This document shows, in pieces, positions 43,645 through 54,840 of a DNA stretch of 64,000 nt. The notes beneath the pieces are model-generated. The model was not told the origin of the DNA. It made no database searches and saw only the letters and a program-made list of their open reading frames with translations. Both the position numbers and the translations under genes were made by a program. Source of the stretch: Micrasema longulum (taxonomy: Eukaryota; Arthropoda; Insecta; Trichoptera; Brachycentridae); the NCBI GenBank assembly GCA_022494885.1, contig JAGVSM010004270.1, positions 1 to 64,000 of the forward strand, in the 5' to 3' direction. The stretch's first letter is position 1. Every line of letters starts with the position of its first letter.

Positions 43645-44236
43645 TATCTTTGATCTTCGCAAATTCGACCACATAACCGAGTATCGCACGCAACTACACT
43701 GGCTCAGTATCATGCATAGAAGAAACATTCACATTATATCACTTCTTCACAATATTTTTAATAATCCCACTTCGCCTATTTATCTGAGAGAGCTCTATCA
43801 ACCTTTATCACAACACAGACTATCTCTTCGTTCTAGTAAAGAGAAAACCCTTTTAATACCCTTTCATCCCTCTAATTTTCTTGCCTCCTCTTTCACAGTA
43901 GTAGTTGCTCGATTGTGGAATAATCTACCCACTAATGTTAGAGACTTTATTTTCTTTATTTTCTATCTAAATATTTAAATTGTTCCTTTATCCTTTTTCT
44001 TTCCTTCCTATCCCCTCTCCTCTTATCATAGTATAGTGGTTTTTTTACGTATTTTTATTTTCTTAATCTTTGTTTTTAATTTTAATTAAATTTATAAGAT
44101 TCAATATGTCCATGTACCTACTTGTAATTTTCTCAAACTGAACGGTTTGGGTAGGTTTGGAGAAATTTCCTTAAAGCTATATGCCCGCCTTTATATGTAT
44201 ATAAATTGTATATCAAGTGTTAAATAAATAAATAAT
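43645..44236 (+). mobile_element. L-beta LINE 3' end
   Basis: The plus strand encodes IFDLRKFDHITEYRTQLHWL, HRRNIHIISLLHNIFNNPTS, IYLRELYQPLSQHRLSL and VVARLWNNLPTNVRD, then a deletion and YLNI with a stop at 43976. The 3' part has gaacggtttgggtagg, tatgcccgcctttatatg and an aaataaataaata tail. It is a Jockey/CR1-group pol end. Copies are at 46605 and 51850. Confidence 0.75.
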
Positions 44237-44319
44237 TAAAAAGAAAACATAAAATGACTTACTGAAAATTTAAATGCTTATGGACGAAGCATCTTTGACA
44301 TTAAAACGTATTACTTACG

Positions 44320-44420
44320 CTTATATTGGTTGGTTGGAAGAAATTGCCATTTGGCAATAAGCCCGCCAATGTATAAATAACATTATGTACAAACAGTTAA
44401 ATAAATAAATAAATAACAGC
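44320..44420 (+). mobile_element. L-alpha LINE tail
   Basis: The block gttggttggaagaaattgcc, atttggcaataagcccgcc and acattatgtacaaacag, then aaataaataaataaata, is the 3' end of L-alpha on the plus strand. Confidence 0.6.
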
Positions 44421-46020
44421 AGATACACTGATTAAACATAAACATTTAAATACTTCTAATCTTTGTTTTTATGAATCTACAGACATCAATTATTTAAACC
44501 GTTGCAACTTACCCCGTAAACCGTTAACTTAGCGGTGATGCCAAGTCGCTCCAGAAAATAAAAAAATAAATGCGAAAAACCCACGCGACCGTTTTCCCGC
44601 TCATCTTATTTTGTGGCTCAGCAGTTTACACCGTTGCCGCATGATTTATGGCGCTGTTGCCAGAGCGTTCGGCTTGTTTTTCCTCCACGTTTTTAAAAAG
44701 TCCTCGTGGATTGTCCGAAATAATTTTAATTGAAAATTTCAGCGTCGAATATAATGAAAAAAAGTTCTGCAAGCGTTCGTAAATCATTTGTCATGGAGTT
44801 TTAATATAATACACAGTCATATATGAGTTTTCATATGGGGTGCGTTTTTATGACTAACAGCTAATTTTTTTTCAGGCTCATAATGAAAAATGTATATTAT
44901 CCCATATTTGTCAAACTGTGATTTGTTACATAAATTTCATGAAAGCAACAAATAGGAAACTTATTTTTTTGCATCATTTACACTTTTACGTTAATGTTGA
45001 TTTATTTGATATACCTACGTATGTTTTAATTAAATTGAAATATATTGATGCAATCAATTCTTAAATTGACTAACTTATTATATTGAAATTCAAACTGCCC
45101 TAACAAATAAGAAATAAACTCTTGTACTTTGGAAGGAACACTACACTTAAAATTTGATATACTAGTATAAAGTACATTTATTAACTTTCAAAATATTGTG
45201 GTAAATAATTCCTTTGCGCGCGGTGATTTCACATCGTGTTATCACAAGCAAAAGATGGAATATTAAAGTTCAGACATTTGAAAAAAAAAACATGGAGACA
45301 TAAAGTTTAATAATTTCTTTTCCATAATTTATTAAATTAAACATAAAATTTAGCCACATTAAAGCAAAATAAAATAAAAATACGCAGGTAATCTCACATA
45401 CGTGCGTTCCTCATCATTGTCAATAACCAACTGAATCTGTTTCACACAAACATCGGCCACAGAACAGCGTTGATTGCGCCACTTGCCCGTTAGCAGTTGC
45501 ACGCTTGAAAATTGCTGATTCGCGGGATGCGTTTTCCTTTGTTCACTTTGTTACAGAACCCTAAATACAATGATTGCAATTCCTACCTCATTCTCGGTTC
45601 TGGCACCTCTATTGCTGGTATTTCTGTCGCGGCAGTCAGGATTAGATCCAACCTTGCTGTCAGGAAGGAGGGGCACTTGATGAATTATACGCACAGTAGA
45701 TTTAATACTTACTGATGGCAAAATATCTTTTTGCGATTTAGGTGAAAATATGAGAAACAAGGTCGGTTCAGTCGTTGTTCTGGCGCCGAAACAATATAGG
45801 TACCCACGGTAGGAGAAATGCAACATCTTAACCAGGGTCCCGTAGGTAGTAAACAAATCCAAACGCCTCATCCTAGCAAATGTGCTAGATATATAATATA
45901 TATCAATGTGTGCACATGTGGCGTACCCAAGCGTATTTGTCTTCCTTGTCATGAGTTCTATCTTCATGTTCTCTCTTATACAGATGTATTACTGTATTGG
46001 CGTCAAAAGTCACATTCATT
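44421..46020. other. No feature recognised
   Basis: No terminal repeats and no copies elsewhere in the window were seen. The 138-codon minus-strand frame at 45551-45967 has no domain known to the reader and overlaps a 100-codon plus-strand frame, so neither is called a gene. Confidence 0.35.
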
Positions 46021-46021
46021 C

Positions 46022-46096
46022 TTCAGCACCCTTGAGGTGATTTTCACAAAAATTTGGCTATATAAATTATCCAAATATTATTATTATTTATTATTC
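46022..46096 (+). mobile_element. CR1/L2-type 3' tail
   Basis: The segment cagcacccttgaggtgattt, ggctatataaattatcc and attattattatttattatt is the hairpin-plus-ATT tail seen at 22230-22325. No coding part remains. Confidence 0.55.
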
Positions 46097-46261
46097 CAGG
46101 ATAAAAAAAAATTGGATTAAAATCCAGCACAGTTGTACAAATTTGACTTTCCAAATCCGGTTTGGAAATGTCCATTAGAAGATTGTAAAAAAATTCAACT
46201 TCATTATTTAAAAAATAAGAGAGATATATCAAGTCTTGTGTCGTATGTCAACTAGTGTGAC

Positions 46262-46390
46262 ATCATCATCATCATAAGCTTGACAGCCCTGGGTGGGCCT
46301 TGGCTAAATCAGGGAGTCTCCCTCACTATTGCCGGTCTGATGCCCTTCCTTTCTAGTTCCTCGCTTCCAACATTGTCATATCGTGTAACA
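46262..46390 (-). mobile_element. Retroposon 3' end with (ATC)n
   Basis: The minus strand reads aaggaagggcatcagaccgg, ggagactccctgatttagcc, cccacccagggctgtcaag and a run of gat repeats. It looks like the 3' end of an RTE-type LINE or SINE. The class is uncertain. Confidence 0.4.
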
Positions 46391-46604
46391 TCACAGCCAT
46401 GCAAAAGGGAAAAAAAGCTATGTTCACTGTAATGTTGTTTAGTAAAAATCATCTTCATCAAGTTTTTGCTTATATTCCGAGTTCAATTACTAAATTAAAT
46501 TAAAAAGTTAGTTTATTGTATTGAAAACGTTTCTCCCCATTACGATAGGTGCTCAAAATTATTTTTACGTAATTTATTACATTTGTATAAAACGGTATTT
46601 TTCA

Positions 46605-46980
46605 GTAGGAGCCGCTCGATTGTGGAATAATCTACCCACTCATGTTAGAGACGCCCCTTCATTATTTACATTTAAGTCAAGATTGAAACGTCACTATCTA
46701 AATATTTAAATTGTTCCTTTATCCTTCTTCTTTCCTTCCCATCCCCTCTCCTCTCTTCATAGTATAGTTTTTTTTAAATTATATTTATATTTATTTTTGT
46801 TAATCTTTGCTTTTAATTTTTGTATAAAATTGTAAGATTCAATATGTCCATGTATTTATAATTTTCTCAAACTGAACGGTTTGGGTAGGTAGGAAGAAAT
46901 TGCCTTAAGGCAATATGCCCGCCCTTATATGTATATTTATTGTATATGTATAAAAAGTGTCAAATAAATAAATATTTTTC
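46605..46980 (+). mobile_element. L-beta LINE 3' end, short copy
   Basis: From 46609 the plus strand encodes GAARLWNNLPTHVRDAPSLF and TFKSRLKRHYLNI, then a stop at 46709. The 3' end has gaacggtttgggtaggtagg, atatgcccgcccttatatg and aaataaata. It shows the C-terminus that is deleted in the copy at 43645. Confidence 0.7.
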
Positions 46981-47025
46981 AATTTTAAAAAAAATATTAT
47001 TTATGATTAAAAAAACTCAACAAGA

Positions 47026-47620
47026 TAGGGTCAAAGCACCAACGAATGACCGTTTAAGGTTTTGCTCGTAGTAAAAACCACATTAAAGCTATAATTTTCA
47101 TTATTTAAGCGTACAAAATAAAAGAAAACGATAAAAATCACATTGATTTTTCGAAGTATTTTTACTTTTTATTGAAATAATTATTATATTATAATTAATA
47201 TTATTCTAAAAAAATAGCAGAATCACCAGTAAATGACCACTACTACCGCAGTAAAAATAGTACTCAGATTTAGTCGCATCATAACATTATAAAACACCCT
47301 AACACATTAGAATATAGATATATTCAAATAATTGCATAAGAAATAGCATTAAATAAAACACTTACCACACCTTTCCTTATAAAAACACTATCAATTTCAG
47401 AACAATAACGGGAAGACGCACTATTACCCTTTGACAACTCACAGTTCAAAACTGATCGATTTGTTTCTTACCAAAAGATGTGTCCGCCTACTGCTTTTGT
47501 CATAGTTTCTAGTGTTAAAAGTTTTTTGACTGGAGACATGTAGCAATTCTTATTATACTGTGTTTTATTAACCAATGGTCATTTACTGGGGGGTGGTCAT
47601 TTACTGGTGCTTTTACCCTA
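47026..47620. mobile_element. MITE with GGTCATTTACTGG subterminal repeats
   Basis: The ends tagggtcaaagcacc and ggtgcttttacccta are inverted repeats. Subterminal caccagtaaatgaccact (47228) and two right-side copies of ggtcatttactgg (47577, 47595) form repeated internal motifs, and a decayed form lies at 47041. No coding sequence. The 595-bp length fits a MITE; the superfamily is not assigned. Confidence 0.6.
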
Positions 47621-47634
47621 TTATACTCCAGGAA

Positions 47635-47720
47635 GTTAAGTTCATCGGGCAGTTTGTTAAATTGGGAACGGCCAATATTTTCAAGAGATTTAATTGCTCA
47701 TAGAGATACGAGTTAATTCA
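47635..47720 (-). pseudogene. LINE C-terminal scrap
   Basis: The minus strand reads AIKSLENIGRSQFNKLPDEL, related to 36716-36845. 47720-48177 shows nothing recognised. Confidence 0.4.
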
Positions 47721-48177
47721 TTAGTTTTATTGTAATATTGTATTTTTCTGAATAAAACTATAAACCTCGAAAAAATTTATTTCTGTTGTATTTTAACTCT
47801 CTACAATAAATGATATTTTCATACGCACTGAAAAAATTCAAACATTTAATAGGGAAATACTACATACTACAATTACCGATAAAAATATATGAAATTGATT
47901 TAGAATAATTAGTTGTATTTTCAAAATCAATATGGATATTGTAGAGAAATGTTTTTATACATAAATGTAAAAAATAAATTCAATAAAAATTTATAGAAAA
48001 ACGCGACGTAATTGGCCTTGGTTGTTGTGACGTCAAGATTCATGAAATTGTTCCACACACATTTCAATGGCAGGAACAAATAAACATGAATCGTGACGTA
48101 TTAGGGGCGTGGCCAATGGAATCACCGTTTTTGCGGGAATTCAAAATTACAAATTGAAAAGTATTTTTCATGCTTTA

Positions 48178-48246
48178 ATCTCAATGACTCCCGAGGGGGT
48201 GAAATCCAGTCTTTTATCTACAAACATTTGGACAAACTTAAATTTT
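48178..48246 (-). mobile_element. MITE-A end fragment
   Basis: The block caatgactcccgagggggtg, aaatccagtcttttatctac and tttggacaaacttaaat is the terminal 70 bases also seen at 18779 and 21005-21075. Confidence 0.6.
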
Positions 48247-48483
48247 GTAATATTTTTTATGCTACTAATAACTAGCAAAATAATTTATTTTTACTGGACA
48301 GTATTTTATAGACCTTTAATACTTTAAAAATGTAAAAAAAGTGATATTTCCTTATTGCGCGGCGATGATTCTCGAAAATGCATAAAAAAAAAACAAAAAT
48401 GATTTTAGTAAAAAATTACTACTTTAAAACCTCATAGGTTTAGGCGATCAATGAACAGTCATCGTGTTTTTTTACTGTTTTTT

Positions 48484-48620
48484 TTTTATTTTTAAAGGAA
48501 CAACCCGCTAAGCTATCTTAGAGGCTTGTCACCAAAGGAAATAAAGGATACGGAAGGAAGTTATGAATTATACATCACAACACTCAGACCAATTGAGAAA
48601 TAAATCTTTGTTGGATATTT
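48484..48620 (-). mobile_element. SINE-B, headless copy
   Basis: The block aaaggaacaacccgctaag, acatcacaacactcagacc and aattgagaaataaatctttg matches the body of SINE-B at 17078. The tRNA-like head is missing where the mariner fragment starts. Confidence 0.55.
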
Positions 48621-48636
48621 TTCGCGATTCGCTGAA

Positions 48637-48750
48637 AAAGTGACTCCTAATGAGATTCATCGTCGTTTAAAGGCTGTTTATAGTGACAATGCCATTGATA
48701 CGTTTTCTGTAAATCGATGGGTAGAAAAATTTCATTTATGAGTTATAAAT
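48637..48750 (+). pseudogene. mariner transposase N-terminal HTH fragment
   Basis: The plus strand reads KVTPNEIHRRLKAVYSDNAI and DTFSVNRWVEKFH, then a stop. This matches the first helix-turn-helix of mariner transposases (EIHRRLxxVYGD...TVxxWxxRF). Catalytic D,D34D parts are absent, so only a scrap remains. Confidence 0.6.
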
Positions 48751-48869
48751 TTCCGGTTTCCGGACAGCCGCGTTTTTCAACGGTTGTTGTACGGGTTTCT
48801 CTTTTTGAATGTCAGGAAAACTAACAGACATGAATTTGTGATGTCACGGGCGGAGTAATTTCAACATTC

Positions 48870-49235
48870 TTTTTCTTCTTCTTATGGTTCCTCTCCCCGA
48901 TGGAGGTTGGAAATCATCATTGCGATTCTTACTTTATTGGCAGCTGCCCTGAACAAGGACCGAGTGCTGCAATGGAACCAGTCGCGCAAGTTCTTAAGCC
49001 AAGAGATGCGCCTTCTACCTGCACTGCGTCTCCCTTCAATCCTTCCCCGTAGAATGACTTGTAAAATTTTATATTTTTCGCCTCTCATCACATGCCCAAA
49101 GTACTCAAGTTTTCTTTTATTTATGGTCTTCAGTACCTCTACATCTTTTTCCATTATTACAAAACTTAAATAAATATAACAAAAAACATTTTTTTGCATT
49201 TTGTTTGCCAAACCTCTAGCCAAAATAATAATCAA
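48870..49235 (-). mobile_element. RTE-type LINE C-terminal end
   Basis: The minus-strand frame (48882-49235) reads EVLKTINKRKLEYFGHVMRG, YKILQVILRGRIEGRRSAGR, RRISWLKNLRDWF and RAAANKVRIAMMISNLHRGE then a stop. The EYFGHVMR and GRRxxGRRRISWLKNLR motifs are typical of RTE/BovB-like pol C-termini. A GAAGAAGAA-type tail follows. It is 5'-truncated. The opposite 88-codon frame is a shadow. Confidence 0.75.
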
Positions 49236-49320
49236 AAAACACTAAATTTCCACATTGTTAGTTTTTAATTATTAAAAAAAAAAACATCAAACGTAATTTC
49301 GCATTGTTAGCGTCACTTAA

Positions 49321-50024
49321 AGCTGTAGTCTGGTAAAACGAACGCAAAATTAGGAAATCATACTATTTTGCCATTGTAAAACGAATGGTTTTTTTTAATC
49401 GCGTAATAATTTAAAAAAAAAATAGATAAAAACAATATTTTTTAAAGGTATTTCTGTTAAAAAAATACTTAAAAGTTTTAACTAACTAAAATATAATTAC
49501 TTTTAGACCGGTAGATTACGCCATTTAAAATTTAGACTAAACTTAGGTATCTGGGATCTCAATAAAGACTAAGTATTGAACTAAAATTTGTTACAATGAT
49601 TTAAAGATAATAAATTGAACATGAAAGTGGTTGAAGCCAAATTTAATTTTTTTGATTTTGAAAAGAAATACAAGCATTTTAAATCACATACATTTATGTT
49701 ACATTTTACTTTATTTCTGCTTAAAATTATGCCTTCGGTAAAGCTTAAAAAAAATCAAAAAAATTAAAATAATTTCGTTAAAACCCTTTTTTATAGAATT
49801 GTATGCTCTTTTTTTTAAAAAGAAGATAATTCTGGTTGTAATATTAAATTAAAAACAATATCTTATTGACTTTTTTATGACCTTCCAAAAACGATAATGT
49901 TTATGTTTAATGATTATGTTTTTTTATTTTTTTTATTTGTGCGCGATTAAAAAAAAACATTTGTTTTAAAATGGCAAAATCGTATGATTTCCTAATTTTG
50001 CGTTCGTTTTACTAGCCTACAGCC
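49321..50024. mobile_element. 704-bp MITE with long TIRs and TTAA target duplication
   Basis: Inverted ends of about 80-90 bases: left agctgtagtctggtaaaacg, aacgcaaaattaggaaatca; right ends tgatttcctaattttgcg, ttttactagcctacagcc. TTAA lies directly outside both ends (49317-49320 and 50025-50028). The interior is A+T-rich without coding capacity. TTAA duplication suggests a piggyBac-type source, which is inference. Confidence 0.65.
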
Positions 50025-50029
50025 TTAAT

Positions 50030-51384
50030 GGGGGAGTGGCGTGAAAAATGCCCGAGTGTGAAATTTTGATGGGACATTAAAAGTACTTGCAGTACCAAAT
50101 ACATTTAAATCGACAGTTGCGCACTAAGGACAGAACTACTAATTTATGGATAGTTTTGTCGGCTTCAGTTAAATGTGCGTACGCGATTTCTGGAGTATTA
50201 TTTCTCTTGTTTTACCGATGCGAGATTAATATTTCGTTTGATGTATTTGCTTTTACATATAATGGTGTCTACATGTGTTTCTAGTAGTTTGTTATTGTTC
50301 CAAAAAGCAATAAATTAACATTAATAGGGGAATATTCAGCGTGAAAATGCACGACTAAAATCTGTTGTGCATGTGACAATCGATCATGGCGATGGATTAG
50401 GGAGTTGATGATGCATTTAATTAATTCAATTCCACGGCAGGCCTGATCGATGTGCGTCTCAAGTTTAATCTAGTAGATACTCTCATGTGTGGGGTAAGCG
50501 GACTGTTGACTACACAATATAATGCGAAATGCAAGGGATCGAAAGTATATGGCACGCGGTCTCCTATCATGATAGAAAATATTTAAAAAAATCTTAATAA
50601 GTTTTTGAACATTGCGTTTATGTCACTCTTTCGCAAATGCCTTCCCGATGCTGTGCAAAAGCGGCAACTGCACGTCGGAATTATTTTGCTTAACTAAAAC
50701 CGACAAAATCGACGTTAGGCAGTTCCGTTTTCCGCATCTTAAAACTCAACCGATTTGGTTAATTTTTTTAAAGAAAAATGTCTAAATGAAATTTTCTTGA
50801 ATGAAGTTTTGCAAAATTATTTACCATATTTGTATGCCATACGTCCGAAGGCGCCAGGTAAAACGGTGCGCTTTTTTGGATTTTTGGATCGTCCTAGCTC
50901 CTGTAAGAAACACTTGATCAAAAAAGCAAAACGATAGAGGCACGCCAATAGTAATTTATTTTATTTTATTTGGATAACCAACAGCTGTAATTATCTTATA
51001 TATATAACAAAACAAACAACAAATAAGCCAATTACAGGTTTTCACAAGTAGCATTACAGTAAGTTAAAAAAGATTCTCAAACATAAAATGAATAGTAATT
51101 TAATGTAAATTCAAAAGAAAAGAAAAAATACTTCGAATTATTCCTAAAGCAAACGCCGTACGTAATTAAGATTATTTGCAAATGAATATGTGTTAAATGA
51201 TTTATTTATTACATAAAAATTATTAAAAGCTCGTCTTAAATATGAATTTTGCCTATAATTAGATGAAACAAGAGGTATGTGAAGTAATTATTTATGGAGT
51301 GTAAAAATCAATGCTCTAGAGCCATAACTCAAGGAGCAAATACGTTTGATTAAAGAGTGAGACCGCGTTTCCGCTCGAAAGTAT
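50030..51384. other. No firm feature; one weak THAP-like patch
   Basis: Around 50637-50770 two frames give MPSRCCAKAATARRN and, shifted, RQFRFPHLKTQPIWLIF, which loosely recalls a THAP start. No ends or copies support a transposon. Repeat D recurs at 51300-51390. Confidence 0.25.
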
Positions 51385-51490
51385 ACAAATTTATTTATTT
51401 ATTTACAAACATATAGTTTATTACACATTATTTGAGACATAAGTCCCAACTCCATGGGACTAAAAATCCTGTGTTGAGTTTTAGTCTGTG
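51385..51490 (-). mobile_element. LINE tail fragment
   Basis: On the minus strand caacacaggatttttagtcc, ccatggagttgggacttatg and an aaataaataaata end match the tails at 15700 and 18230. Confidence 0.55.
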
Positions 51491-51731
51491 ATTGTTTGAT
51501 TATGTCTAAATACTTGCAGACTGGCTTGATTTCCTCCCTAAGGAGTTATTCATATTTAAATTTATTGCAACTGCCAGTGACAGGTCATACGCCCTATGAA
51601 TGCCTAGACTTTCATATTCCCTTCTCAATAATGTTTTCTCTTGCTGTTGCAATAAATTTAAACATAAAAAACTCCATAGGGAGGAAATCCAGCCAGTCTG
51701 CAAGAATTTGGACACACTCAATCATTGTTCA
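51491..51731. mobile_element. MITE-A short copy
   Basis: The left end gattgtttgattatgtcta and right end tttggacacactcaatcatt with gttc are inverted. The interior has cctccctaaggagttattc and cagtgacaggtcatacg. It is the same size class as 38011-38245. Confidence 0.6.
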
Positions 51732-51849
51732 ATTTGAGAAAATCAGGGGTATATGAAAATATTGTTGGTTAATTAAAATATTTTCATTAAAAGACAAAAC
51801 ATTGATAAACTTGTATATTTTTAATGAAAAAAAAAACTAAATATCTACA

Positions 51850-52271
51850 CTGTACTATGAAGAGAGGAGGGAGCAAAGAGGGACGAGAAAAGAAAAACTA
51901 AAATATTCAGGAAGTGGCATTTTATACGTCATTTGAATGTAAATAAAGAAGGGGCATCTGACATTAAAGGGTAGATTATTCCATTATCTAACAGTTACTA
52001 CTGGGAAAGAGAAGACAAAAAAATTAGAGCGGAGAATGAATATTGAAAAGGTTTTTTCATTACTAGAATAAAAAATTAGCCCATCCTGTGATAGAGGTTG
52101 GAAGAGCTCTCTCAGATAAACAGCCGTCGTGGGATTATTTAAAATATTGTGAAGAAGTGATAAAATGTGAATGTTTCTTCTGTGTCTGATACTGAACCAG
52201 TGTAGTTGCGTGCGGTATTTGATTATGTGGTCGAATTCGCGAAGATCAAATATATAATATAACGTGTACAA
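51850..52271 (-). mobile_element. L-beta LINE 3' end, copy 3
   Basis: The minus-strand frame (51984-52271) reads IFDLREFDHIIKYRTQLHWF, HRRNIHILSLLHNILNNPTT and VYLRELFQPLSQDGL, parallel to 43645-43978. The usual tail is not seen at the left end. Confidence 0.7.
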
Positions 52272-52531
52272 ACATTCTGCAATCGGTGTAACTTATCAAG
52301 CAATTCAGAATTAGCATCTGGATAACATATTTCTGCATAATCAAAAAGTGGAAAAAATAACGTATGGACTTATGTTTGCTTAACATTAATTGGCAAGATA
52401 TTCTGCAATCTTTTAAGTGAATGCAAACTGCCATAAAGTTTAAAATTATCTTCGTTAACCTGATCGTGCCACCCTAAATGCTACCAGGCCGTCAATTTAT
52501 TTATGATTTAAAGTATAAAGTTTATATTTGA

Positions 52532-53005
52532 AGCACTAAAACTAAAAGAAACTTTAATATTAGAGTAAAAGAACACTTCAGATACTTAAATAATAATAAT
52601 TTTTCTGAACTTGTAAATCATCTGGCAGAAAATAATCATAACTTCAATAAAGACACTGGATTAAAAGTACTTCATGTTGAAAATAAAATATTAAAATTAG
52701 ACAACTTAGAAATCTTAGAAATTAAAAAAGCGATTCATAATAAGAAAACAATAATTAATAACCAAATAAACAATATTTCTTTTAGTCCTCTCCTGGCTTA
52801 CTTCGAAAATAATGATATCAAATTACCACCCGTGTAAGAAAAAACCACTTGATTTATCGGGTCCACGTGTAGTATTTAGTGAACATGATAGAAATAAAAT
52901 AAAAAGGAATCAATTCATTAGTTACGTAAACCTTGACAAAGAAGCTTGTTTGCTTTGAAACCGGTCGGTGAAAAATAAAAATTAGTGGTTAAAAACAAAG
53001 TTGTT
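52532..53005 (+). mobile_element. Penelope-like element 3' end: GIY-YIG C-terminus plus hammerhead motif
   Basis: An open stretch of 101 codons (52532-52837) reads NFNIRVKEHFRYLNNNNFSE, NHLAENNHNFNKDTGLKVLH, NKILKLDNLEILEIKKAIHN and TIINNQINNISFSPLLAYF. This matches the C-terminal half of GIY-YIG endonuclease domains of PLEs (RxKEHxR, HCxxxNH, ExIEI). About 93 bases after the stop lies the ribozyme-like motif (52931-52966), then a tail ttagtggttaaaaacaaagt shared with 5290-5330 (inverted) and 24546-24600. The reverse transcriptase part is missing upstream. Confidence 0.65.
52931..52966 (+). ncRNA. Hammerhead-like motif behind the PLE end, diverged
   Basis: The order is CC, TTGACAA, AGAAGC, loop ttgttt, GCTTT, GAAA, CCGG, TC, GG. 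Stem II (AAGC with GCTT) and the self-complementary ACCGGT are kept, but the core reads TTGACAA instead of CTGANGA. Activity is doubtful; position is the main argument. Confidence 0.45.
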
Positions 53006-53029
53006 ATTTATGATTTCTTTATATTTTCG

Positions 53030-53260
53030 TTTCTGGTCTGACCACCCCTCCCCACCCCTGTCTGTATCGGTCCCTAGTAATTGCGGCTAGCCAGCATTTG
53101 CCCTCTGCCTCCCTCTCTCCTCCCCGGCTCGGCCTATCACGGCCACCCCCTTTTGTTTCGATTTTTTACACTCTCTTCTCTCTCGCTTGGCTTCCATTGT
53201 CCTCTGTACTTATCTACATTCTTCAGTTCGGCTGCAGTTGAAGGGTGACACAAAGACAAA
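53030..53260. other. Pyrimidine- and GC-rich patch
   Basis: Blocks such as ccacccctccccacccctg and ctctctcctccccggctcgg stand out from the A+T-rich surroundings. No coding frame or repeat copy was recognised. Confidence 0.35.
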
Positions 53261-53387
53261 AGGGCCAAATTGTAATACAGCGAATTATTATAACTCTAAT
53301 TTCGTTGGAATAAAATAAACGACTCACAGCGAAAGTAAAAAAACTCGTATTTTTCAACTACGCTTGAATATTTTTAGCTGTTTTAAA

Positions 53388-54068
53388 TCTTAACATATTA
53401 CAACAGAGACGAAGAACATTTTAGAGAAGGTAATATGAAAGTCTAGGCATCTACAGGGCTTATGACCTGTCATTGGCTGGTAAAAGTGGCCACTTTACAC
53501 ACTGCATAATATTCACCATTCTGCCCATATTGGAACATCTATATTTCTTTAATTTTTTCATCTGTTGATGTTTGTGAAGTTAAAGGGCTAAAACCTTTAT
53601 TTATGCGGGTGAGATTCATCTCATTGAATTATTTCACCTACATACTAGGAAACGCCTCAATTATTAAAAAAAAAAATATTCTACTTTTTCAAGGACCCAA
53701 TTTTTATTTCCTAAAATTTTTAATAGATCTCAACAATATTTTGAGTTTGTCTGAATTTTTGTAGACAAAGACTGGATTCAACTCTCTGGAGAGCTGTTTA
53801 TATTAACATATTACAACAGAGATGAAGAACATTTAAGATAATATAATATAGAAGTCTAGGCATCTACAGGGCTTATGACCTGTCAATGGCTGGTTTAAGT
53901 GGCCACTTTACACACTGTGTAACATTCAACATTTTGCCCATATTTAAATATCTATATTCCTTCAATTCTTTCATCGGTTGATGTTTGTGAAGTTAAAGAA
54001 CTAAAACCTTTATTCATGCGGGTGAGATTTATCTAATTGAATTGTTTCACCTACAGACTAGGCAACGC
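53388..54068 (+). mobile_element. Two adjacent MITE-A copies
   Basis: Copy one runs 53388-53725 and copy two 53735-54068. Both carry ttacaacagagacgaagaac or its variant, gacctgtcattggctgg, gtggccactttacacactg and gtgaagttaaagggcta. Copy two begins with the terminal aatattttgagtttgtctg and ends at aggcaacgcctc, where the P-type MITE fragment starts. Confidence 0.65.
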
Positions 54069-54341
54069 CTCTTACTCTTATTAAATGACCCTTTACTTAT
54101 CTACTCTGTTGTGTCAATCAATGTTTCCGAGTGCACAATAAAATTTTAGAAAAATTAACAAATGGTTTTTTTTACCTTACATTTGTGTTATGGTCATATT
54201 CTTCGCGATCTGGCAATATTACTCGGTGACTTCAAGTATGCGCGCGGCGAAGGTATGTATATAAGTGGGGGAATTATTGGACACAGTCCGATGTATTCAA
54301 ATATGATTTCACGCTCTTTCTGGACTATTCTTAATTCTATG
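54069..54341 (+). mobile_element. P-type MITE, right part
   Basis: The sequence from ttactcttattaaatgaccc to ggactattcttaattctatg matches the right part of 29108-29867. The left part is missing. 54342-54828 shows nothing recognised. Confidence 0.6.
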
Positions 54342-54840
54342 TGTAAAATTTATTTTTTTTAAAACTCGTTATTTCATTTTAGCAATTTGATTGATAGCGG
54401 GTTCTTGCTGTGAGGCTGAGATGTTGTGAAGACTTTATCTCGATTTATTTAAGTATTTTGGGAGTTAATTCTTAGTTTCGAGTGTCTTCAGAATTATGTT
54501 GGTATAAAAAGACACTTACTTATAAAAGCCTAAAATAAATGGAATGTCACGGAAACGTTTATTCGTACCTAATTAACTTTCAAATTTATTAGAATAAGTC
54601 CATATAGTTGTAATTTTAACTTTGGAAAAAGAAAATAATTAAATCACAATAAAAGTCATGATATCTTGTAATATTATTTTTGCAGGCTTTTAAGAAATTT
54701 TACTCAGCGTGTTTTTTGGGTTTTAGAAAAAAATAACTGAGTCTTTTATGTATTAATATATTTATGTCTTATTCGTTGACGGTAAAAATTTCGTAATAAT
54801 TCAATAACGGCAGTTATTAATAGACTTCATACTCTGGGCA

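Noticed and set aside
45551..45967. 138-codon minus-strand open frame
   Set aside because: No domain recognised, overlapped by another open frame on the opposite strand, and no sign of a start context, introns or copies.
50637..50770. Second THAP-like start
   Set aside because: Needs a frameshift, lacks clear zinc ligands in one frame and has no transposon ends.
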